From: Vanessa cardui
Lineage: Eukaryota; Arthropoda; Insecta; Lepidoptera; Nymphalidae
DNA length: 64,000 nucleotides
Direction: 5' to 3'
Assembly (NCBI RefSeq): GCF_905220365.1
Contig: NC_061132.1
Coordinates: 2,976,001 to 3,040,000 of the forward strand
A model generated the notes under the pieces. That model saw only the letters and a list, made by a program, of their open reading frames with translations. It did not search any database and was not told the DNA's origin. A program made the position numbers and the translations under genes. This document shows positions 1-12,085 of this stretch, piece by piece (within the stretch, counting starts at the first letter, position 1; each line of letters starts with the position of its first letter).

Positions 1-1301
1 TATAGTATGCCCATATTGTCACTCTAAATAAATTGCTGGTATATGCTACTCAACTGGCAAAATGTATTTACCACAACTGGTTGAACCACCAGAACCTCTT
101 CTTACTTACGTTACGGAAACTATTAAGGAGTCTTCAGTATATTAGAAATTACAATTCATGCTTTTAAATGACATCTTTTGGAGTAACAAATATTGTACAA
201 TACAATAATTTCGAAACGTAGATGACGTGTAAAGTGTATCATATGATTGGTTCACTTCTTCCAGTATCTAAATAAAATCCCCAATTTCGGGACATTTATT
301 TCACGAACAAAGTAGAAAAAGATTGATCTTTGATACATGTTCAGTGCCACAACTAATCGAGAAATAATCGCTATATTTAGGATTATGCCTAAAACTGCTC
401 TAGATAGTGAAACAACAAATGATTCAAAGTAATTATCAATGCAGATAGAACGCAGATCATAAAAGGCGTATTAAAGCTTCCATTGCTCCTGAAGTCACAG
501 CTGTAATTGTCGGTACATAAATTACAAAACGAGGTATTTTTATCACTAAGCGACATAAAAACAATTAAGGTGTCGCTGAAAAATATCAATCGTATGACAA
601 TTATTACGATTATCCGATTATGATTATGCAAGCAGAAGATGGATATCATCTCGGACTGTATCAAAATAATCTTACGACTGGCTCTGTGACATCGAAGAGT
701 TTGATTTTTATGCGTATCGTATAATTAGAGATAATCAATCTAACCATATTCTGAAGTATCGTCAACTGTTTTAACAATTCATTGTTGACATTTACGCTAT
801 GGTCGAGAACGAAAGATTAAGCTACATTCGATGCAACCAATCAAAACTTCGAGCCAAAGGGTACATTTATTTACGAGATTCATACAGATGACAAGGTTGT
901 AAATGTTATATCATCGATATTTGATAGAACCGGATAATAGAGAACGTTTTTGGTGTGATACAAACTTTTCTTGACTGTAGGAATTTAATTAAAATTTTCA
1001 TCGTACCAACTTTACATCGAGATTACACCAACAAAAACATTCTCATAAATCATATCTGTTTCCGGATTCAAAAAAAAGAAGATATTATCTTGATAAATAA
1101 GTTTATGGGTGTTATGACCAATCTGCAGCCTATCGAGAACATCATTGACGAATATTAAATGAAATAATTTTAAGTATTTGATTAGATCTCGCATATTTCT
1201 TGATTATTTGTACATTGTATCGGTAATTAATTACAAAATGAAAAATTAAAAAAAATATTTTTCTACGACTAATGCCCAGCGAAGCGGGCGGGTATAGCTA
1301 G
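1..1301 (+). mobile_element. Helitron copy 1, truncated by the window start
   Basis: Decayed Helitron (rolling-circle DNA transposon). The plus strand carries the same order of sequence blocks as the neighbouring copy at 1302-3099, starting in the Rep-like region and matching from about position 1683 of that copy. Many stops and frameshifts break the reading frames, so no protein is expected. The 3' end is a GC-rich hairpin region (gcgaagcgggcggg) followed by CTAG at 1298-1301 and then T, the expected Helitron terminus and A/T target context. The 5' end lies outside the window. Confidence 0.75.
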
Positions 1302-3099
1302 TATGAAATAAAAAATGAAAATCATTGATCATCATTGAATCAAATAATTTAAAAAAATAGAAACTACCATGCCATTGAAGAAACAAAAGATCGGAACATC
1401 AACAATATATGCGCAGCGTCATCCGAAAGAGCTACGGAAACAACAAACGAACGAGAAATACGTTTAGAAACAAATAGAATTCGAATTTCTACTTTGAGAG
1501 TTGCCAAAACAGTTAGTCAACGTAATGATCAAATTCCAGATCTTCGAACAAGCATATTCATCAAGAGATACTGAAAAATCTGACGAGCGAGCCCAACGAC
1601 TGGATGATCAACGATTAAAATAGACTAAATCAAGAACTAGAACCAATCTCAATAAATCCCGATGTTATCATTGGTTCAATGAATATAGTACGCCCATATT
1701 GTCACGCTATCATGTTTAAAATAAACTGCTGATATAGTGCTACTCCACTGGCAAAATGTATTTACCACAATTGGCTGAACCACCAGAACCTCTTCTTATC
1801 TACGTTACGGGAACTACTGAGGAGTCTGAATATTTCCTTCAACATATTAGAAATTACAATTCTTGCTTTGAAAAGACATCATTTGGAGCAACAAATATTG
1901 TACAATACAATAATTTCGCGTCTATGTTTAAAGTGTATCATATTGGTTCACGTCTTCCAGTATCTAAATAAAATCTCCAGTTTCTGGACATTTATTCCAT
2001 GGACAACGTAGAAAAAGATTGATCTTCGATGCATGTTCAGTACCACAACTAATCGAGAAATCGTCGTTAAATTTAGGATTATGCTTTTTGAAAATAAATG
2101 TTTAGTTAAAGATTTTAAATCTGCTTTAGAAGGTGAAACAACAAATGATTCAAAGTCATTATCAATGCAAATAGAACGCCATTGAATGCAGAGCATGAAA
2201 GGTGTTTTAATGCTGTAGTAGCTCCGGAAGTCACAGCTTTAGTTGTAGGTACAGAAATTACAAAACGAGGTATTGTTATCACTAAGCGACTCAAAAGCAA
2301 TCAAGGTGTCGCTGAAACACATCAATCGTTTGACAATTATTAAGATTATCCAATTATGTTTATGCGAGCAGAAGATGGATATCATCTCAGATTGTATTAA
2401 AATATTCTCACGACAGGCTCTGTGACATCAGAGTTAGTTGTATGGATTTTTTTGCGTATCGTATAGTGATTAGAGATAATCAATCTAACCATATTCTGAA
2501 GTGTCAACTGTTTTAACAATTCATTGTTGACATGTACGCTATGGTCGAGAACGAACGATTAAAGTACATTCGATACACCCAATCAAAACTCTGAGCCAAA
2601 GAGTACATTTATTTACGAGATACAATATCGAATGATAAAGTAGCTGCTGATATTGAACAAAGATCTTCGTACAGTGGAAGTCCAAGACATACGCACGAAT
2701 ATGCTCAGGATGCTTTGACGTACGTTCGCAAGTATTGACAAGGTTGTTAATGTTAAACATCGATAGTTGATAGAACCGGATAAAAGAGGACGTGTTGGTT
2801 TGATGCAAACTTTTACAGACTATAAAAAATTAATTAAAAATTTCATCGTACCTATATATCGTATAAGCTTATGAGTGTTATGACAAATCTGCAGTTTATC
2901 GAGAACATCATTGAAGAATATGAAATAAATGACGAATAATGAATATTAAATTATTTTTCTAAGAATTTGTTTATATCTCGCATGTTTTTTTTCCTCTTTA
3001 TTTGTACATTGTTGATGATCAGTAATTAATTACAAAATGAAAAATTAAAAAAATATTTTTCTACGACTAATGCCTAGCGAAGCGGGCGGGTATAGCTAG
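1302..3099 (+). mobile_element. Helitron copy 2, non-autonomous remnant with Rep fragments
   Basis: About 1.8 kb, far shorter than a full Rep/helicase Helitron. Near 1370 there is a degenerate N-terminal reading frame starting MPLKKQKIG. At 1756-1971 a 71-aa segment contains LAEPPEPLLIYVTGTTEES and NYNSCFEKTSFGATNIVQYN, which resemble the start of Helitron Rep-helicase proteins. Later blocks around 2310-2400 and 2460-2720 also resemble Rep but are out of frame with one another. No helicase domain is visible. The 3' end repeats copy 1: GC-rich hairpin and CTAG at 3096-3099, then T. The two copies lie head to tail with no spacer. Confidence 0.75.
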
Positions 3100-3285
3100 T
3101 TATTAAAAAATTAAAGAATGTACTTATGGACATAGAATCGAAGATGAGGGTAGTTGCACAAACAGTAGTTTCCGACTTTCTTGTTGGGCCATCTTGATAT
3201 CATCTATATTACTAATCGTTAGTCGTTGCTTCGAAAAATAAATTTTATGTACATTGTGTTCAAACTGATTACAAAAAACTCCTTA

Positions 3286-3375
3286 AATACAAAAAAACCG
3301 CTGAGTTTCTTTCGCCGGTCCTTCTCAGGTCAGGGTATTTTCTTATCCGAACCGGTGGTACTGTTTCTATTGAAT
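3286..3375 (+). repeat. 3'-tail fragment of a CR1/jockey-like LINE
   Basis: Contains a diverged form of the tail motif gagtttctt...cggtccttct...gaaccggtgg that ends the LINE at 54117-56912. Only the tail is present, as expected of 5'-truncated retrotransposition. The stretches either side (3100-3285 and 3376-3670) show nothing I recognise. Confidence 0.55.
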
Positions 3376-3671
3376 ATCAATAAGAAAGTGTAATACTTCT
3401 ATATTGAATATAGTAATTTGAGTTTGAGTTTACAGTTTACTTTGCTCAAACACTTTTCCTGTTAAAAAAAATATTCAAGAATCACACTACAATGCAGTAC
3501 TTCAAGCCACTATTTAGTTTTAGCTAGTGAGGTTTTTAAGTGTTTCAAGATTTAAATAAAACGCCAGGTTGTTTTTCAGATAGGACTTTCTAAAACTATA
3601 TTTATTTTCATCAAAGTCTACAAGTCTATTTATCGGAATCAAAATACAAAATTATTTTTTTGCGAGTTGTT

Positions 3672-6600
3672 TCACTTTTCCCATCTGTTTTGCACATACT
3701 GTACCATTATAACAAAGTATGTAGTTATGAAGCTTATCGTCTGTAACAAGTGTTATTAAAATAGAAAACAATTATATATCATAGTCCTTTACTGAGAGTG
3801 GGTTCACTCGGCTCAGACAAATCAAGAAAGCAATATTATCATTTATAATATTATCTTAGGCTGCCGTTATTACAACTTTAAATAAACAAGCTATTCAATT
3901 ATAACAACCGCAGTGAGAAGTGATCTCTGAAAGGTGACCAGGCCCAGCGGAGACATCGTTGGCTGGTTGAGATGAAGTTGTTTAAACATCAGGTCCAGTT
4001 CTAATGGGATCGACATTCCAACTGGCGTCATATTAAAATTCAGCTTAGTCAAAAGTATTCGCATCTCTTTGACCTACAAAAATAATTATTTCAAATGATA
4101 TCACTTAACAGTAATATACTGGCTCACTTACAGTCCTAAACTGTAACATGCATCTCACTCATATATTATATTGTCACGCTTTGTGTTGTTGTGTTCTTTC
4201 TAAGGTTGGTTGGGTATTGGATTGCTAGTACCCCAACAACCTTACCTACCTGTTTAACTTTACTAATGTAAGGTTGATAATTTTCAAGTTGCTAATGTCT
4301 TTGGGCAGTGGTGACCATATACCATCAGGTGGCATATTTCCCTCTCCGTCTAAATACGTCATTAAAAGTCTTCAAAGAAATTGACGAAAGTCAGTACTCA
4401 TAACTTTTACACAATGTTTTTAAAGTCATAAATAAATCTTTTAAAATCAATTTACCTCCGCACTTATTTGATGCCATGGTTCAATGAATAAAACAGCCAT
4501 AGACAAATGATAAACACACCAGAACACCTGAACGAATACAGCCAAAGCGTGATACTTTCCTCCTGCTTTAGAAATGAGAGAACAAAAAAAAAAGATTATA
4601 CCAAAAACCCTCAATTCGACTGAAAAAATTAAGAGAAGTAAAATGAGTTCCAGGTGTAATACATACAAATCAAATATGAGTAGTCTATGACATTGAAGAA
4701 AGCCATCGTCATAAACAGAGAGTTTGCTGAAAACGAAATAAGCATGATGATCCCCCGGGTCTCGCTCAGTCCCTTCACCGCTTCGCAAACAGACACATAA
4801 GCCCTCGTTAGGTCCCGGAAACGTGTCAGTGACAAATGGCGCGCCGCCCCTGAAATATTATTTAAAACAGAATAAAGATATTAACATTTATTTATCAAAA
4901 ATCAAAAATCAAAATAAACTTTATTCAAGTGGGCTTTGACAGTGAACAAGCACTTTTGAATCGTCATTTAACAATTAAGGGAAGGTACCACCGGTTCGGA
5001 AAGTAGATTCTACCGAGAAGAACCGGCAAGAAACTCAGTAGTTATTCTTTTTCAACATTTAAAAAAATACAGTCATGTTAGTTAATACAATTATTTAAAT
5101 TAATATATCCTGCCTGAAAGTCAAAAGGTATTAATTGCACGCCTTTATATTATCATCTACAAAATCTTGTATCGAGTAATACGCCTTTTTTACCAATGTG
5201 TTTTTTATAAACGATTTGAATTTACGAGACGGCACAGTTAAAAATGTCTGCGGAATTTTACTATAGAAACTGATACCTTGTCCCAAGAAAGATTTATTGA
5301 CTTTGCGGAGTCGGAAACTTGGCGTTATAAGCTTATCCTTACTTCTAGTGCATATACAATGATTATCACTGACTTTATCGAAGTGATCAATGTTACTGTG
5401 AATATACATGATATTGTTGTAAATATATTGCGACGCAACAGTGAGTATTCCCACTTCGTTAAAAACATCCCGAAGAGAGTCTCCGGATAAAATCCTTTTG
5501 TAAAATAAAGACAGATTCGATATCTGCAGCGTTACCCCAAAGTAATATGCCATATGACATAATACTGTGAAAATAACCAAAATAAACGAAACGAGCGGTA
5601 TCAATATATCAATATAAGTTAGTTGTCTAACTTTTCTAACCGCGTATGCTGCGGAGCTGAGTCTTCCTGTTAGGGACGACAAATGGGGACTCCACTGAAG
5701 TCTGGAATCCAATTCTATTCCCAAGAACACCGTAGTATCGGCTACATCAAGCCGGCCACCGCTTAAAGATATATATTTTGCTTTCTAACATTTGGTAGGG
5801 TAAAAACTACACATTTTGTTTTTTGAGCATTCAAAACCAATTTATTTACTTTAAACCAATCGCGTATCTGTGATAATGCACCGTTTACATCCTCATAGTC
5901 AGTTTTTTTCCTGTCAACCTTAAAAATCAGTGAAGTATCGTCAGCAAACTATGGTACAGTTTTTAATATCTTATTTAATTTTTTACTTTTTTTCTTTGTA
6001 ACTATATTATATCTATATCGACTATCAAAATTGAGAAAACATCTAAAAACAATAGTGGCCAACAGTTGGAAGAAATTAAGTATAATAGATACATCATCGT
6101 TACATACTTACCAAAATTTGACTTGTCTATCCATTCTCTGAGCTTCAGACTCACTGTCTGCAGTATGTAATATACGTCAAAATTTATATACATATCCTCC
6201 ATAAATAGTAGATATATTCTGCAGTACTCAATATAAATCATAATGTCGAAAGCTAGCACTAAAAAAAGTCTCGTATGAATTATAAGACCTAACAAAAAAC
6301 ACAATATAATAATGAAGAATGTTACTAAGTATGCCAAATCGCTTGAATTTTTTTCTCTGTAAAGCCTGTATGTATACAAATACACTTTGAATGCCCATAA
6401 AATATGGGCATTCAAAGTTGCGAAAAATATCGAGTCCCGCTAACAGCCGCGCGAGTGCTGTGACGTCATTTCACAACGTTCCACGCGGGAAGCGCACCGC
6501 TTAGTATCAAGACGCCAGCACTTTTGATCATAACTTAGTTCCCCGTCGAGATACGAAAATGTTTATAGAATACTTATTTTTTCTCTTTGTTCATTTTTTT

Positions 6601-9600
6601 AATTTTCATTTTCGAGAAAAGTTACGACCTCTAGCGCGCCGCAAAGTTAGTAAGACTGCCCGGTTTCGATTTAGCCACCACGGTACCCACACGTAAAAAT
6701 GGATGAATGGTTGTTCAGAGAATTGTTGCTATACAAAATAAACGAATAAACTAGCCAAATTATAGATCAAACACATAAAATTTGTTAATCAAATAATTTC
6801 TATGAATCAAAATTAATAATCACACTTGGTCATCTTTCTTCTTCTTCGTGATTATCCTTTTTTTTCTTCGTACCATTTCTCCTAGAGTATTTTGAAACCG
6901 GTATTTCGAAAGCACACCAGGCAATCACTCCCTTGTTTTTCTATTGTGAGAATCTCGTCTTCATACTTTTCTTGCAAATGTTTTTTAACTGTTCTGACGT
7001 CAGGAACGAACTCTCCATTTTATTGGTTCATTGAGTGAATTGCCTCCATCTCCTCGTTTACTTTGTCCCCATAGGTCGTCCTTTCTAATTCTCCTTTTCA
7101 GGTAGAGCATGATATATATGAGACATGTTCGATGGTATGGAGCTCCTGCTGCGACGAGATCAGATATACCATGAATACGCTATTCTAATCGATCATAGCT
7201 TCATAGCTTTTATCCATTTTTTTTTGCATTTTAACATCCTTTGGAACTATAAAAAACAACTGTTCCGGCTAATAGTTAGTTGTATTTTTACATTTAGGCA
7301 CAACACATAATTATGTGAGTATGAGCGACTAATATTTGGATTGAACATTTTGAAAAGTATTTAGGTATAATTTCGAGGGCGTGGGTGCGCAATCGCGGCC
7401 GGGCTGAGTGAACCAGATTGAGCGTGTTCAACAATGACGTTACACCGTCACCGGCAGCCCGCGTCGTGCGTTACAACTTGTTTTACTTATAGCTCGGAAA
7501 CTAATCGACGTATCGAATCAATTCTTCCACTGTTATTTTTTATTTTTGACAGAAAATAAAGATTGCTAATAATCAAAATCAGTGAACATTCTTCATTGCG
7601 AGGCAAAGAGGGATAGCTGATTGAAAACATCAGTTATCATCATCAGCATCCTATATTTTTCCATTGCTGGACATAGGCCTCTCTAAATGCACGCATACTG
7701 AAAAAAGCACACTGTGATCTTACTTCAGCTACTCGCATTCAGTTTCTGCCAGCCGTCTTGCGTAAATCGTCACTCCACCGTGATTGGTGACATCCTAAAC
7801 TGCGTTTGCTAAGACGCAGTCTCCACTTTAGTACATGTTTTCGCCAACGTTTATCGATTCTTCTTTGACGGATCGCCTCATTTTTGATGCGTTTCCTCAG
7901 ATAAACGCCGAGCATAAACCTTTCCATAGCACGCTGAGCAACTTTAAACTGGTGGACCAGCCTTGCCGTGAATATCCACGTTTTGACTCCGTATGTCATG
8001 GTGGTAGGTCGCACTATTCGAAGACTTTCATCTTAAAGCACTGTGGGATCGTCAATGTAAAGAGACACCGTAACCTCCCAAACGCTGCCCAGCCTAGCTC
8101 TTGTGTCACTGCTCGATACAATGTTAAGGGATTTATTTGCTACATCTGCACTTAGACAGACATGGTGACGGCTTCGTAGAGACATCTCATCACTTGTATA
8201 TATCGCCAACCAACTTGGCAACGCTGCAGGGACTCCAGAACAGTCCAGATTTCAACCGAGTCAAATGTCTTCTCATAGTCTACGAATGCAAGACACAGGG
8301 TCGATTATACTCATTGGGCTTCTGTATAATCTGCCGCACTGTATCCGATCGGAAACCCCTTTTCCCGGGCTTGGAATTCGTCGTCGAATCTTCTTGCAAG
8401 ACGGTTCGTGATCCCTCTTGAAAACAGCTTATAGACGTAGCTCAGTACGGATATGATAAGATAGTTCTTCAGCAGGGTTTTGTCTCCCTATTTGAAGAAC
8501 AGGACGACCACAGTCCTACTCTACGACTCCGAAGTTATCACTTCGAAGGGGAAAAAGCTTCTGGAATTCCCTGAGTATCGATTTACCTCCTGCTTTGAAT
8601 AACTCTGTAGTAACGGCGTGCTGTCCAGGGGATTTTCCATTTTTAAGCTGATTAAGAGTATGCTTGATTTCGCCAATACTGATTTATGGCAGGTCTTCGG
8701 ACAAATAACGTGTTAATGTAGCTCTAGAATTGTCATTTTCGGGATCAGGTCGAGATGCATGTGATGCGTATAACCGGCCATAGAGGTCCTATATTTCTGA
8801 AAGAACTGCCGGGAACGGCTTGGAAGAAACAACTCCTCCACTTGCTGTGGCCAACTTCGTCAGGTGGCTCCTTCCAAGAGGTTGTACGAACACCTTAGAC
8901 CCCCGATTCTGCTCGATTGATCTTTCAAGAGCATGATTATTGGAGAACCGAAGGTCGTGTCGTACGCGCCTGATGATCTCTTGCTAGCCTTTAGATAGAG
9001 TTTCTTTGAAGTCGTATTTTCGTTGGCCCAAAGACTCTTCCGACTGTTTGAACTTCCTGCCTTTACACTGCATGCCACAACATGTCGTGCCTTCTACCCT
9101 GAAAATTCGAAATACATGTTCTAGATTCTGGTTTACGTCTGTTTTGGTTTGACTGGAACATTTCAGATCCCACAAGTGCTTAGAGCTGCGCTGGTAGGAG
9201 CGTGGACTTCAACAGATAGACACACTCGGCTTTAAAATTGAAATCCAGAGAGCCTCGGACAAGTCTGTGATTACTACCGGTATTTAACCTGTTGAGCACT
9301 GAAACGTCTCTGAATATGTGCCTCTTGTCCGTCATAATAAAGTCTATTTCCTTTTTGGTCATAGTGTTGGAGCTTTACCACGTTTACTTCCTTTTTGAAG
9401 GAGGAGTTCATTCAATAAGAATCCCTCCCGTTCGAGTAAGTTGACAAGGATTTGTTCCCTATGATCCCTTCCAAATCCATGGGGTTCTACTACATTTCCT
9501 CCACTACATCGTCCGAGGTCGGTGCGTACACTTGCACTAACTTGGAGCTGTATCTCTCGGTGAGCTTTATAAGGAAGTACGCTACCCTTTTCGACACACT

Positions 9601-11073
9601 AGAGATTTCCACAACGTTATCAGCTAGAGACTTATGAACCCCAATGCCACTTTGGGTTTGTATCTCTGAAGTACATTGGCCGGGTGGCCCGATTCGAGAG
9701 TTACGGATATCGTCTCCCTCTCTACGGACTAATTTTCCCAAGTTCCAACTCAAGTTTGGCTAGATGCGAGTCAAACCGTAGCGTGTCTCCGTTGTATTTC
9801 ACCAGGGTCAGTCGGTTGTGACTTACGTGCGTTGTTGTGGCTTGCGTGTGTTATGCATAAGGAGGAATTTGCCGTAATCGCCACGCTGGGAAGGACGCAG
9901 CTTCTCGCATCGGTGACGCTGCTACCCGTTACCGGCCTGGGGTATTTCGCTACGCCTATTACCATTATTTATTATTTTATGGTTATACTGCCATCAGTCG
10001 GTCACCAGAACCTCGTTTGCTGATCGGCAGGATTCACCACGGGCAGGTGAAGTTTGCTTGGGCTTAGGGGTAGTTTGCGCCCCCTTACATCCCCAATACT
10101 AGTACTTATGCTGAATGATAATGATTTTCAAATCCTTCCGAAATATTTCCTCATGATTATTTAGTCCTTTTAGCTGGGCAGACTTATAGATGGACCCGGT
10201 GATATCATCAGTTTTGCTTGTCCGGATTTGAACCGTGACATGTATTTTAAATGCAGTTACAATACTGGTAAAGAACTCACACGCATCGTTTTCGAAAGCG
10301 ATATATTTAGAAATTGCAGGTAGCCCGATCATTGAAATTAAAGTTATTGCATTTATTATAGCAAATACACTTTTGTTTCGTTTTATGTCCGATTGGCCAT
10401 TTAAATCGTAATTAATCTGAAATATAATGGTTACTACAAAACTATTAATTTTAAAATTACTAAATTATAAAGTACTACAGTCACAGTTATTACACTATAA
10501 AACAAATGTATTGAATTTTGAAAAAATTGCGGGAAATAATAATATTAAATACTTTATAGAGTAAATTTGAATGTTTCGCTATATTTTTCATGCGGTAGAC
10601 GCTCCCATAAGATCCCACTCCGGTTATAAACATTGTTGCTAACATAGTGAAAAATGTTCCGACAGGAAACGATGAAAACACCTCGAAAAACTTAGCAACA
10701 TCTTGGTACATCAATGCTGCTTCACAAATATCTAAAATGAGGAAGAAAAGGGTTAAAATAAATTTATAATAATTAAACTACGTACCATGTAATTATAGAA
10801 AATGAGCAATCAGAATAACTAATTTCTTGAATAATCTTACGCAATCCGCGTGTGGAAATACAACTTACGAGTGCAGACCGATAGGATGTAACCGTATATA
10901 GCGACTCGTCGGGATACAGTGACTATGTAGCCTCCACGGTCGTGAGCGAAGCGTAGCGGAGCAAGCCCCAGGGCTCGCGACAGGCGCAACACGACGGCCA
11001 ACGCACCCTGAACTTTACACGCTTCATCCTGCATCTTCACACCTCTTACCGAGTGGTCAAGTTCTTTATTCAT
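3672..11073 (-). CDS. Gustatory receptor GrW1, 8 exons, about 419 aa
   Basis: Seven-transmembrane insect gustatory receptor, expected in the plasma membrane of taste neurons as a ligand-gated cation channel subunit (family knowledge; ligand unknown). Exons, 5' to 3': 11073-10869, 10731-10553, 10416-10281, 6324-6112, 4849-4667, 4565-4456, 4073-3909, 3740-3672. All phases join and match GrW4-6. Exon 1 holds VLRLSRALGLAPLRF. Exon 4 is the TM4 exon. Exon 5 has RAYVSVCEAV. Exon 7 has PTMSPLGL. The last exon has TTYFVIMVQY, the TYhhhhhQF signature, then a TGA stop. The start could also be the Met at 11034, which fits relatives slightly better. Oddities: the CAG acceptor at 4562 would create a TGA across the exon 5/6 junction, whereas AAG three bases upstream (exon start 4565) avoids it; the exon 7 donor is a weak GTTGTT; introns 3 and 4 are swollen by transposons. 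It may be functional, but that is unproven. Confidence 0.82.
4195..4345 (+). repeat. SINE/LINE-tail fragment
   Basis: Lies in GrW1 intron 6. It shares the common tail motif ggcagtggtgaccat..accatcaggtggc with the LINE at 32290-35343 and with other short fragments here. It is degraded, with no coding capacity. Confidence 0.5.
4890..5990 (-). mobile_element. 5'-truncated CR1/jockey-like LINE in GrW1 intron 4
   Basis: The minus strand encodes the C-terminal part of a reverse transcriptase protein: FLGIELDSRLQWSPHLSSL and AAYAVRKVRQLTYID, then conserved C-terminal sequence including TPSFRLRKVNKSFLGQGI. It is the same family as the LINE at 54117-56912, with frameshifts. The 3' tail is at about 4890-5060, with a terminal A-rich end next to aaaatcaaaaatc repeats. 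The 5' end, near 5990, falls inside the polymerase region. It separates GrW1 exons 4 and 5 without touching either. Confidence 0.82.
6384..6418. repeat. Perfect 16-bp hairpin
   Basis: The arms actttgaatgcccata (6384-6399) and its exact reverse complement (6403-6418) are separated by AAA. It lies in GrW1 intron 3, about 60 bp upstream of the acceptor of exon 4 on the minus strand. Confidence 0.85.
6419..7635. mobile_element. Unclassified insertion with GC-rich ends
   Basis: Fills part of GrW1 intron 3. AT-rich interior with no convincing reading frame, bracketed by two GC-rich stretches near 6430-6530 and 7375-7480. The two ends share a diverged direct similarity: tgacgt near the outer edge, then GC-rich sequence, then tcga..tacgaa or tcga..tatcgaa, then a T-rich block. 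This could be a decayed LTR-like or DNA element. Borders are approximate. Confidence 0.35.
7636..10090 (-). mobile_element. RTE-type LINE, internally deleted and decayed
   Basis: Sits in GrW1 intron 3 on the gene's own strand. The 5' end, near 10090, matches the second RTE copy (44833). The endonuclease part reads KKEIDFIMTDKRHIFRDVSV and LNRLNTGSNHRLVR, typical of RTE AP-endonucleases. Finger-region reverse transcriptase pieces follow, with stops. Then the frame jumps to the C-terminal region (AMERFMLGVYLRKRIKNE, WRLRLSKRSLGCHQSRW). The polymerase palm with the catalytic DD pair is missing. The 3' end has the catcatcatc tail usual for RTE. Confidence 0.82.
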
Positions 11074-11299
11074 ATTTATTGCAACTAAAATCTTTCAAAT
11101 TACAATTCTTCTGTTAGCAAATTGTGTTTATAATTGGTCGAGTTAAATGTATTTTTGTATATTTCGTTATAATTTTCACGACGAGGACGCGTTAGTGGAC
11201 TGCGCGTACTTTCTGAACAGATTGCGCTACTAATACAATGTTGACGTTAAATAAAAAAATAATGATGATGATGAAACGGAAGCTGGTAGATTATGATAA

Positions 11300-11565
11300 C
11301 CTAACAGAGACTGTTACATAAGTCCATTAAGATGACATCCCAATTATTGAATTTCTATTAAAAAAACAGTGTGCTAAAATGTGCCCAGTGTGTGCTACGA
11401 ATTGCCGCTTGAAAAAAAAATACAAAAATTTCTCATAAAAATATTTTTTTGAGTAATTTTTGTATTCAAGCGGTATACCATAGCACATACTGGGCACATT
11501 TCAGCACATTTCTTTTTTAATAGAAGTCCAAAATTGCGGTGTTATCATAATGGACATCTGTTAAT
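11300..11565. mobile_element. Fold-back element (long inverted repeat)
   Basis: Two arms of roughly 90-120 bp with moderate mismatch face each other. The left contains ttctattaaaaaaacagtg, tgtgcccagtgtgtgct and gccgcttgaa; the right contains the reverse complements near 11465-11530. The loop, about 11430-11455, is A/T-only. No coding sequence. It lies just upstream of GrW1 exon 1. The adjoining stretch 11566-11860 holds nothing I recognise. Confidence 0.7.
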
Positions 11566-11864
11566 TGGGTCCAAATATAAATAAATGGGTCCTAATAACA
11601 AAGGTACTTTCATATTTATAATTTTAATATCGATAAAAACGTATATTCTTGTTCAGCGTATGACTCGTGTGTTCCGTTGCTTACTGATGTCTGTTATTTT
11701 GTCATTATAAACTGACACGCTTCCTAAAGGTGATAAGAATCGAAACGATTTTATCAGAGTTAATATTTCATTAAAATCAATACACAAGTTATATTTTTAC
11801 GTTATAATCAAACAAAAAAGTTTATAATAACACCTATAAATTTCAGACGAATTTACTACTACGA

Positions 11865-11990
11865 ATTTTCTTTGAGAGCAGGTAAGGAGCATATTCCACC
11901 ACGCCACTCCAATGCAGGTTGTTTTCCTTCACCGCCCAGCTCCAGATGAATTATAAACACAAATTAAGCACATGAAAATTCAGTGGTTCA
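11865..11990 (-). repeat. Fragment of tRNA-derived SINE
   Basis: Reverse-complement match to the middle of the SINE at 31446-31742: the block around ttccaccacgccactccaatg, the short ttccttcaccgcccagctcc, and the gatgaattataaacacaaatt stretch. The box A/B region is not preserved. Confidence 0.65.
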
Positions 11991-12085
11991 ATACAAAGGA
12001 CTCTGTGTTAATAAAAATTGAAATGAGTAATTTCAAGATAATTCTAATTTTTTATTTTATTGTAACTATATAAATATATACTCAC

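Noticed and set aside
9771..10023. Opposed frames at the RTE 5' end
   Set aside because: They are the decayed 5' part of the RTE element; the same region in the copy at 44.5 kb is similarly open by chance.
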